A stretch of 7,913 nucleotides of DNA from Clostridia bacterium (GTDB lineage Bacteria > Bacillota > Sulfobacillia > SLMV01), in the NCBI GenBank assembly GCA_007136565.1, contig SLGS01000183.1:1-7913 (forward strand), given 5' to 3'. The position numbers were made by a program, and so were the translations under genes. Under the pieces are notes generated by a model. That model searched no databases and was not told the DNA's origin. It saw only the letters and a list, made by a program, of their open reading frames with translations. This document shows, in pieces, positions 1 through 5,629 of the stretch (positions are counted from its first letter, which is position 1; each line of letters opens with the position of its first letter).

Positions 1-797
1 AAGACTGCCCCGATGCTTTCCGCGGATTGGGCTATGGCATTGGCGGTGGGCCCGACGGCCCTGGCCTTGAAATCCTCGAGCGCGACGTTACTGGATTCGT
101 CCCTCCGGTCGATCGAGATGCTATAGGAACCCGCGGCGTTCCCACGGATCCGATGCAATATCCTCTGCAATAATGATGGCGCGCCGGACCGAGCACTCCC
201 GGCGCGCCTGCGCATCAGGGAGTGATCCGCGGCCACCTGTCCCGGGCCCAACTCGGCTCCCACGAGGAAGCCGGGGGATTCCGTGAGCGTCCTGACGTGC
301 CAGGCGAGCTCGCCCAAGCGGTCCTGGGAGAAATGCTCTTCCAAGAAAGCCACCGTGGCCAAGAGTCCGTCGGAATCAAACCGTCCGCCCTCCGAGGCCA
401 GGATCTCGGACACGGGGTAGAGCAAACCGAGGAGATCATCCACGAGGGCCAGGGCCGAAGACAGCACGGACTCCGGGGTGGACAGGCTGAGGATACCCAG
501 GGGATACTTTTCTCCGGCGCCCACGATGGCGTCGAAGCGCCGATACAGGTCCCGCACGAGATCCTCGTTCAGCATGCAATCCCGCAGGACATCCTGGCGA
601 AAACGGATGTCGTCCCCTCGAACCAGGATCCCGGCGAACGCATCCCGCACCGAGGTGCGGATGATCTCGTCGCCTTCCGCCATGCAATCCAGCAGGTAGT
701 CCAACTCCAAGTCGGCGAAAACCTCCGCGGGAACCTCGATGGTGACATCCACCGGGTTACTGCCGTCGGGCGGGTACAACATGCTCGGAGCCTTCAT
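1..797 (-). CDS. MutS-related protein, second of a tandem pair, N-terminal 265 residues (cut by left edge)
   Basis: The frame opens at ATG 797, overlapping the TGA of the previous gene (ATGA), and stays open to position 1, so only the N-terminal core region is visible. It begins MKAPSMLYPPDG, then DLELDYLLDCMA (29-40) and IRFRQDVLRDCM (64-75), which align with PSILFPGG, DLNLD and FRQDIFRD of the upstream paralogue. Further on, FLVGAELGPG (177-186) leads into a basic linker RRRAGSARSGAPSLLQRI (196-213), then SYSISIDRRDES (224-235) and GPTANAIAQSAESI (249-262). From memory of the MutS-related family, the DRDES and NALAQSA-like segments are typical of the second member of such pairs and precede the ATPase domain, which would lie beyond the window. 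Expected to be the partner subunit of the upstream protein. Function unknown. Confidence 0.85.
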   Translation of the reverse strand, partial: MKAPSMLYPPDGSNPVDVTIEVPAEVFADLELDYLLDCMAEGDEIIRTSVRDAFAGILVRGDDIRFRQDVLRDCMLNEDLVRDLYRRFDAIVGAGEKYPLGILSLSTPESVLSSALALVDDLLGLLYPVSEILASEGGRFDSDGLLATVAFLEEHFSQDRLGELAWHVRTLTESPGFLVGAELGPGQVAADHSLMRRRAGSARSGAPSLLQRILHRIRGNAAGSYSISIDRRDESSNVALEDFKARAVGPTANAIAQSAESIGAV

Positions 798-2332
798 TCT
801 ATCCGCTCCTCGAGTCGCTGCCTGGTGAGTCCGTATTTCTCGGCGATGGATACGGCGTAGGCCAAACCATCGGGTGGTTGCCTCGTCAGCCGGTACGTCC
901 TGATCGAGGGATCGTCGGGACATACCTGGGCGACGAGACTCACGATCCCATCGTCGATATCGGCCAATTCTTCGACGAAAGTGACGCACACGCCCAGGCA
1001 TCCGATCCGTATCACGTCTTCCATCACCAGCCGGCTCAGGGTGCTCTCGTCGAAAACGGTGGCGGAGTTGAACATCTCGTTCATGATCAACAGGCTATCC
1101 GAAGACGCCCGGTCCAATACTTCCTTCATACGGATCAGGTCGTCCTCCATCTTCCCCCGGAGGTCCCTCATTCTCTCTTCGCGCTCGAAGTGAGTGAGTA
1201 TGGTATCGAAGGTAGATAACCTGGCGAAGCTCCCGGGTATAGGGCAACCGAGGCTTGCCAAAAAATGCGCCTGGCCGAAGGCCCGGGCGAAGGTTGTCTT
1301 GCCCCCCTGGTTCGCACCGGTGATGACAATGATCCGCTCATCGGACGATAGATCGAAATCGTTCGTGATCACGGTCTCCCCCGACGCAGCCAGTTTCTTG
1401 GCCAGGGCCAGGTCGTATATGTCCCGGACCCCCACCCCACGCGTCGCCCCGTCCATCCGGGGCAGGCAAAAGGGCAGTCCTCTACGCCTCACGTCGGCGA
1501 TATATTCCAGGTAGGCTAGGTAGAACTGGATCTCTTCGAAAAACCGCTCTATGGAAGGATCCACGAAGGGGTCGTGGATATCGCAAAACTCATCCATGGC
1601 GCGAAATTCCTCGGGATAGAGTCGCCCCAGCCGGGAGATCATCCATTGCTCCAGGTAGCTGAGACCCGAATCCGAGGATCTCGGGGCGAAATACGAACGC
1701 AGCGCGCCACCGCGCAACGGGGCGAATGCGCTCCGGATCTCGTCCCCGTGATCGGCTTCATCCCCGGGTTTGCTTATGTGCACTTCCCTACCCCGGATAT
1801 CCATCCGATACTCTATGGCCGAAAGGGAAGAGCGGACATCGCCGATCGCCCGGGAAAAACCTTCAAACCCCGGCGATCGGGCGTATTCCCCCAGCCAATC
1901 CACGAAGGATGTCAGCCCCTCGGATCCCGGGGACACATCGCGCAAGGAGGCCTCCATGGATGTTACGGCGTCGCAATAAACCGAGGCCGCCGCGATGAAC
2001 CAGCCCTTCCTCCCGAAGGGGAAGGTCAATCCCGAGGAAACCCTCAGGTGGCGATACACATCCTCCATCTCGGCGGAGAAGGCCTCTACTATCTCGAGGA
2101 TCCCCGGATCCTCGAGATCCCGGAAGATGTCCTGGCGAAACCCGATGACCCCCGGCTCGGAAAGCGGAGTGTTTAGGGCATCGGAAAGAGCCCGCCCATT
2201 CCTACGCCGGCGCCCCCCGATGCCCGAGATGACCACGTCGAGATTCAAGTCGGAGGCGAATTGTTCTTTGGCCACTTCGACCCCTGGATCGGGGTAGCCC
2301 CCGGGGAAGAGGATGCTGGGTGGGTAATTCAT
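794..2332 (-). CDS. MutS-related ATPase, first of a tandem pair (core plus ATPase domain, no mismatch-recognition domain)
   Basis: A 512-residue protein of the MutS-related family often annotated simply as DNA mismatch repair protein MutS. Numbering below counts from a GTG three codons upstream. It begins directly with a lever/core-type region: PPSILFPGG (7-15), DLNLD (31-35), GFRQDIFRDLED (67-78), then helices and FYLAYLEYIADV (273-284). The C-terminal MutS ATPase domain has Walker A TGANQGGKTTFAR (341-353), HFEREERMRDLRGKMEDDL (384-402) in the ABC-signature region, Walker B SLLIMNEMF (416-424), and the end motif PPDGLAYAVSIAEKYGLT (489-506). Canonical MutS domain I, with its Phe-x-Glu mismatch wedge, is absent, and the protein is far shorter than the 800-900 residues of true MutS. 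Walker B has Asn for Asp, and the usual THY/THF His motif reads TFVEEL. It overlaps the next paralogue by ATGA. A role in post-replicative mismatch repair is doubtful; the real function is unknown. Confidence 0.9.
   Translation of the reverse strand: MNYPPSILFPGGYPDPGVEVAKEQFASDLNLDVVISGIGGRRRRNGRALSDALNTPLSEPGVIGFRQDIFRDLEDPGILEIVEAFSAEMEDVYRHLRVSSGLTFPFGRKGWFIAAASVYCDAVTSMEASLRDVSPGSEGLTSFVDWLGEYARSPGFEGFSRAIGDVRSSLSAIEYRMDIRGREVHISKPGDEADHGDEIRSAFAPLRGGALRSYFAPRSSDSGLSYLEQWMISRLGRLYPEEFRAMDEFCDIHDPFVDPSIERFFEEIQFYLAYLEYIADVRRRGLPFCLPRMDGATRGVGVRDIYDLALAKKLAASGETVITNDFDLSSDERIIVITGANQGGKTTFARAFGQAHFLASLGCPIPGSFARLSTFDTILTHFEREERMRDLRGKMEDDLIRMKEVLDRASSDSLLIMNEMFNSATVFDESTLSRLVMEDVIRIGCLGVCVTFVEELADIDDGIVSLVAQVCPDDPSIRTYRLTRQPPDGLAYAVSIAEKYGLTRQRLEERIE
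806..811 (-). promoter_or_regulatory. Shine-Dalgarno for the second MutS-like gene
   Basis: GAGGAG lies 8 nt before ATG 795-797, inside the last codons of the upstream gene (LEERIE). With the ATGA stop/start overlap it indicates translational coupling and fixes the start of the second gene. Confidence 0.8.
2091..2118. repeat. 28-bp inverted repeat inside the first MutS-like gene
   Basis: The arm ATCTCGAGGATCC (2091-2103) is followed by CC and then its exact reverse complement GGATCCTCGAGAT (2106-2118). It lies in the codons for DLEDPGILEI, next to the conserved FRQDIFRD motif, and keeps the reading frame intact. In mRNA it would form a stem of up to 13 bp. Confidence 0.92.
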
Positions 2333-2340
2333 CCCTATCA

Positions 2341-2347
2341 CCTTCTT
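2341..2347 (-). promoter_or_regulatory. Shine-Dalgarno fixing the start of the first MutS-like gene
   Basis: AAGAAGG on the minus strand lies 8 nt upstream of ATG 2330-2332. It overlaps a GTG at 2339-2341 that would add only three residues; that GTG borders the ribosome-binding sequence and has no site of its own, so ATG 2332 is preferred. The 72-bp gap between gpsA and this gene otherwise shows no convincing promoter or terminator. Confidence 0.65.
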
Positions 2348-2404
2348 CGAATCGATGCGGGAAAACTATCGTGCGAGGGAGTCGACTGCAATGGTGGTTC
2401 GAGG

Positions 2405-3493
2405 CTATCTGGCGCCATCATCTCGGGGCTTGAGGCGAAAATCCTCCGGGGAGAGATCGTACCTCCGGTCTCGCTCCCGCTTCGCATCGCGATCCATGAG
2501 ATCCTCGAGCGCGCCGCGGGGGTCCTTATCCTCGTAAAGTACACGGTACAACTGCTCCACTATCGGCATCTCGACCCGACAGGAGGCGGCCAGGTCCCGC
2601 GCTGCCCACGTGGATCGCATCCCCTCGACGGTCGTCTTGCCCGAGCGAATATCCTGGGGGGTGGTGCCCCTCCCCAGGGCCAGGCCCGCCCGCCGGTTTC
2701 GACTCAAATCGCTCGTGCAGGTCAAAACGAGATCACCGAGCCCAGAGAGACCGGCGAACGTCAGCGGATGCGCCCCCAGGCGCACACCGAGGCGGGTGAG
2801 CTCGGCGAGACCCCGGGTTATCAGTGTCGCCTGGGCGTTCACACCCAAGCCCAGGCTGTGGACGATCCCGACGGCTATCGCGTAAACGTTCTTGAGCGCC
2901 CCACCCAGTTCCACGCCGACGATGTCGTCGCTGGTATATATCCTGAGTTCCCTACCGTTGATGATGGACTGCACCTCGCGAGCAACCCCTTCATCCCTCG
3001 AAGCCACCACGGTCCCGGCGGGTAGTCCGGCGACGATCTCCACGGCGAAGTTCGGACCGGACAGGGCGGCCAATTCCCGTCCATCACTCATGCCCAGGAC
3101 GTCTCCCAGCACCTGTGTCATTCTCAGATCGGTCGTGGGCTCTAAACCCTTGGTCGCAGAGACCAGGGGTACTCCCCGCCGGTAGTGGGGCTTGAGAAGA
3201 TCGGCGGTGGCGCGCATTCCCTGTGACGCCGGGACGACGATGACCACATCGGCTCCATCCACCGCTTGGGCGACCTGTGAAACGGGGAATACGCGTTCGG
3301 GCAGATCATGTTCGAAGAGGTAGTCCGGATTCTTTCGGGTTTCGATCATCGCCTTTACCTGCTCGGCACGCCGCCCCCATAGGCGGACTTCGCACCCCGT
3401 CCGCGCGATGACCGACGCCAGGGCGGTGCCCCAGCTGCCGGCCCCTATTACGGCTATCGTCCCCCTACCGGACATCTTCATCCCCCCCACCAT
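2405..3493 (-). CDS. gpsA: NAD(P)-dependent glycerol-3-phosphate dehydrogenase
   Basis: GpsA reduces dihydroxyacetone phosphate to sn-glycerol-3-phosphate in the cytosol, supplying the backbone for PlsY, the gene just before it. Domains: an N-terminal Rossmann fold with AVIGAGSWGTALA (14-26), SATKGLE (112-118) and SGPNFAVE (145-152); then the helical substrate domain with the catalytic lysine in GGALKNVYAIAVG (197-209, K201), RGLAELTRLG (227-236), GLGDLVLTCTSDLSRNR (251-267) and TVEGMRST (288-295). Length is 362, slightly above the usual 330-340 because of a charged C-terminal tail (about 335-362). The longest start, ATG 3493, overlaps plsY by 29 bp but has GAGG only 3 nt away. ATG 3481 or ATG 3475 behind the G-rich run are equally plausible and would shorten it by 4-6 residues. 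Confidence 0.96.
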   Translation of the reverse strand: MVGGMKMSGRGTIAVIGAGSWGTALASVIARTGCEVRLWGRRAEQVKAMIETRKNPDYLFEHDLPERVFPVSQVAQAVDGADVVIVVPASQGMRATADLLKPHYRRGVPLVSATKGLEPTTDLRMTQVLGDVLGMSDGRELAALSGPNFAVEIVAGLPAGTVVASRDEGVAREVQSIINGRELRIYTSDDIVGVELGGALKNVYAIAVGIVHSLGLGVNAQATLITRGLAELTRLGVRLGAHPLTFAGLSGLGDLVLTCTSDLSRNRRAGLALGRGTTPQDIRSGKTTVEGMRSTWAARDLAASCRVEMPIVEQLYRVLYEDKDPRGALEDLMDRDAKRERDRRYDLSPEDFRLKPRDDGAR

Positions 3494-4082
3494 AGGCCTC
3501 TTTTTGCCCCAGGCGACGCTCTTCGCCCCTGAGAAGCCGCGAAAGATTATCCCGGTGTCGAAAGAGGATCCAAACGAAAGCTACCAGGGTGGCCAGGCTG
3601 TACGGGCCCGGGTAACCGGAAAATACGTTGGCCCAAATCGCCCCGGCACCCACTCCCACCATGACTCCCAGGGACATGTACCTGGTCACGACCCAAAAGA
3701 GGCCGGCGACGGAGAGCCCTATGCCCAGGGCCACGGGAGTGAGGTACAAGAATACGCCGGCCGTCGTCGCGGCTCCCTTCCCGCCCGCAAAGCCCAGGAA
3801 GATCGACCAGTTGTGCCCGGCTATTGCGGCCACCCCCGCGAGCGCGATGATCTCCGGGGCGAGCCCCATGGCGGCGGCTACGGTGCAGGCCAGGTATCCC
3901 TTGCCCACGTCCACCAGGAGGACCATAACGGCCCACTTGGCGCCGAAAAGGCGCAGAATATTCGTAGTCCCTATGTTTCCACTACCGTGGTCGCGCACAT
4001 CGGTGCCGTGAAGCCTGCCCACGATGTAGCCCACGGGGATGGAACCCAGGACATAGGCTATAAGGATGGCGACGAAGGCCAA
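3465..4082 (-). CDS. plsY: Acyl-phosphate:glycerol-3-phosphate acyltransferase PlsY
   Basis: PlsY is an integral membrane enzyme that transfers an acyl chain from acyl-phosphate to sn-glycerol-3-phosphate, making lysophosphatidic acid, the first step of phospholipid synthesis in most bacteria. The 205-residue protein is strongly hydrophobic with several membrane segments. Family motifs: AYVLGSIPVGY (9-19), HGSGNIGTTNILR (32-44, active-site motif 1), DVGKG (58-62), GHNWSIFLGFAGGKGAAT (89-106, motifs with GGKG), RYMSLG (134-139), and FRHRDNLSRLLRGEE (174-188) at the cytoplasmic end. An in-frame TGA at 4089-4091 closes the frame upstream, so TTG at 4080-4082 is the only sensible start and gives the usual N-terminal length before GSIP. 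gpsA, which makes its substrate, overlaps its 3' end. A 68-bp gap separates it from der. Confidence 0.95.
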   Translation of the reverse strand: MAFVAILIAYVLGSIPVGYIVGRLHGTDVRDHGSGNIGTTNILRLFGAKWAVMVLLVDVGKGYLACTVAAAMGLAPEIIALAGVAAIAGHNWSIFLGFAGGKGAATTAGVFLYLTPVALGIGLSVAGLFWVVTRYMSLGVMVGVGAGAIWANVFSGYPGPYSLATLVAFVWILFRHRDNLSRLLRGEERRLGQKEAYGGGDEDVR

Positions 4083-4150
4083 GATCCATCATCCCCAAAT
4101 CAGTACTATTGAATAGCGTTTAGGGCTACGCCCGACTCACTGGATGCCCT

Positions 4151-4171
4151 CTATTCCGAAAGGCGGAATAG
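4151..4171 (-). repeat. Stem-loop spanning the der stop codon
   Basis: On the minus strand CTATTCCG, loop CCTTT, CGGAATAG forms a perfect 8-bp stem whose 3' arm contains the der TAG stop. No T-run follows, so an intrinsic terminator is unlikely. It may influence read-through or coupling to plsY; that is inference. Confidence 0.5.
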
Positions 4172-5479
4172 GAGCCGAATCGGCGTGCCGTTCAGACCCA
4201 GGATCGCCCTCAACGCTCGATCCATGTACCTGCGATATCCCATCGTAACCAACTCGGGATCATTGACGAACAGCAGGAAGGTGGGGGGACCATCCGATAC
4301 CTGGGTTGCGTAGTACACCTTCAGGCTCCTGCCCCGTTTACCCGGTGGACGATGATGTTCCACCACCTGTCGTATGGCCCGATTCAGGTCGCTAGTCCTA
4401 AACCGCATCCGGTAATTGCTGTAGGCCTCGAGGACGAGTTGAGGTAGACGCATGATCCTCAACTGCTCTGTGGCCGACGTGGAGAGGGTGAGGGCGTAGT
4501 CTATGAAATACAGACGATCCCCGATGATGGAAAGGTACTCTTCCCAAACGCCCGTCTCTCGCTCGACGGTATCCCACTTGTTGATGACCACGACGGCCGC
4601 CTTACCCTGTTCCCTCGTGTAACTGGCCACGCGCTGATCCTGCTCGGTAACCATCTCGCCCGCGTCCAGGACCAACACCACCACGTCGGCATTTCTCACC
4701 GCGCGCAGGGAGCTCGAGACGCTGAACTTCTCGATCTGGTCATCGATGCGGGCCCTCTTTCGGATGCCAGCGGTGTCGACGAAGACGAACCGGTGGCCCT
4801 CCCAGGCCCACTCGACCTCGACGGCATCTCGCGTCGTCCCCGGGACCTCGTCGACCATCACCCTGGTGTCACCCAGCAAGGCGTTGGTTATCGACGACTT
4901 GCCGACGTTGGGCCGGCCCACGATAGCCACCCTTATCGGCTCGGGACCCTCGGGCTCGGCAATGGCCTCGTCCGTGGGAAGGGCGGCGACCATAGCGTCC
5001 AGGAGATCGCCGGTATTCCTCCCGTGTTCGGCCGAGATGGGTATGGGTTCACCCAGGCCCAGCGCGTAAAACTCCGAAACCGAATCCGCCTGGGCGGTGG
5101 AATCCACCTTGTTTACAGCCAAGACCATGGGAATTCCGAGGGGTCGCAGCATCTGGGCAACCTGTTCGTCCATGCCGGTCACGCCTTCTCGACCGTCCGT
5201 GAGCATTACGACAACGTCCGCTGACGAAAGCGCCACGCGGACCTGCCTTCGTATCTCCTCGACCAACTCCCCCGAGGCCCGGGGATCGGATATATCTTCC
5301 CACCCCCCCGTGTCCACGGCGACGAAATCGTGTCCCAGCCAGCTGACCTCGCCGTATATCCGATCCCGGGTGACCCCGGGCGTCGGATCGGTGATGGAAC
5401 GACGACCGCCTACCAATCGATTGAACAATGTGGATTTGCCCACGTTCGGCCTACCCACGATGGCGACAACTCTTTTCAC
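4151..5479 (-). CDS. der: Ribosome biogenesis GTPase Der (EngA), tandem G domains plus KH-like domain
   Basis: Der is an essential double GTPase that assists maturation of the 50S subunit. The protein is 442 residues, typical for the family. G domain 1: GRPNVGKS (9-16), the PTPGVTRDR switch region (32-40), DTGG (56-59), NKVD (123-126), SAEHG (149-153). G domain 2: GRPNVGKS (188-195), PGTTRD (213-218), DTAG (235-238), NKWD (300-303). The C-terminal KH-like domain runs from about 356 and includes KVYYATQ (387-393), FLLFVNDP (401-408) and GYRRYMDRALR (414-424). The GTG start is chosen from GGAGG 7 nt upstream and because the P-loop then sits at its usual position near the N-terminus. The second G5 loop is unusual: TSATEQLRI where families normally have SA(L/K)TGxRV, with no length change. 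It has its own upstream promoter candidate and probably leads a der-plsY-gpsA-mutS-like transcript. Confidence 0.97.
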   Translation of the reverse strand: MKRVVAIVGRPNVGKSTLFNRLVGGRRSITDPTPGVTRDRIYGEVSWLGHDFVAVDTGGWEDISDPRASGELVEEIRRQVRVALSSADVVVMLTDGREGVTGMDEQVAQMLRPLGIPMVLAVNKVDSTAQADSVSEFYALGLGEPIPISAEHGRNTGDLLDAMVAALPTDEAIAEPEGPEPIRVAIVGRPNVGKSSITNALLGDTRVMVDEVPGTTRDAVEVEWAWEGHRFVFVDTAGIRKRARIDDQIEKFSVSSSLRAVRNADVVVLVLDAGEMVTEQDQRVASYTREQGKAAVVVINKWDTVERETGVWEEYLSIIGDRLYFIDYALTLSTSATEQLRIMRLPQLVLEAYSNYRMRFRTSDLNRAIRQVVEHHRPPGKRGRSLKVYYATQVSDGPPTFLLFVNDPELVTMGYRRYMDRALRAILGLNGTPIRLLFRLSE

Positions 5480-5486
5480 TAACCTG

Positions 5487-5491
5487 CCTCC
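5487..5491 (-). promoter_or_regulatory. Strong Shine-Dalgarno fixing the der GTG start
   Basis: GGAGG lies 7 nt upstream of GTG (5477-5479). The perfect core and spacing support the non-ATG start for der. Confidence 0.8.
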
Positions 5492-5496
5492 ATTTC

Positions 5497-5518
5497 CCCC
5501 GGCGCGATACGCGCGGGG
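5497..5518 (-). promoter_or_regulatory. GC-rich stem-loop in the der 5' leader
   Basis: On the minus strand CCCCGCGCG, loop TAT, then CGCGCCGGGG form a 9-bp stem with one bulged C. The stem base lies 5 nt upstream of the der Shine-Dalgarno. No T-tract follows, so it is not an intrinsic terminator. It could modulate translation or stabilise the mRNA 5' end; both are inference. Confidence 0.55.
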
Positions 5519-5538
5519 TTGAGCACTTCACATTCTCA

Positions 5539-5567
5539 ATTATCTTTAAAGGTATAATCCCCCGCAA
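5539..5567 (-). promoter_or_regulatory. Candidate sigma70-type promoter for der
   Basis: In the 150-bp fni-der spacer the minus strand reads TTGCGG (5562-5567), a 17-bp spacer, then GATAAT (5539-5544). The -10 box matches consensus at 5 of 6 bases and the -35 box at 3 of 6, with ideal spacing. The element lies in a short AT-rich island within GC-rich DNA. It would start transcription near 5532 and give a leader of about 50 nt before der. A perfect TATAAT also occurs on the plus strand at 5553-5558, inside the spacer, but I see no good plus-strand -35 box. Confidence 0.5.
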
Positions 5568-5629
5568 GGGTTCGGGATCCGGGAGAGGGCCGGAGAACCG
5601 GGCTCCCATCGGACGGTGCATCGTGAAAC

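Noticed and set aside
573..690. 10-bp direct repeat CATGCAATCC at 573-582 and 681-690
   Set aside because: Both copies encode conserved DCM tripeptides in the second MutS-like protein; two copies of a 10-mer are not meaningful.
222..860. Plus-strand open frame of 212 codons at the left end
   Set aside because: It lies opposite the second MutS-like gene and the end of the first, whose minus-strand frame is continuous to the window edge and matches its paralogue.
2333..2404. Possible promoter before the MutS-like pair (TTGCAG ... GATAGT)
   Set aside because: Spacer is 15 bp and the -10 match is poor; co-transcription with gpsA is the simpler reading.
3408..4112. Plus-strand open frame of 234 codons opposite plsY
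   Set aside because: Shadow of plsY and the start of gpsA, both firmly identified on the minus strand.
4117..4135. GGGC-GTA-GCCC hairpin in the der-plsY gap as a terminator
   Set aside because: Only 4 bp with a 3-base loop and followed by AAACGC rather than a T-run.
5560..5629. Possible rho-independent terminator after fni (GGGAG...CTCCC and CCGG...CCGG pairings)
   Set aside because: Stems are short and interrupted and no T-tract follows on the minus strand.
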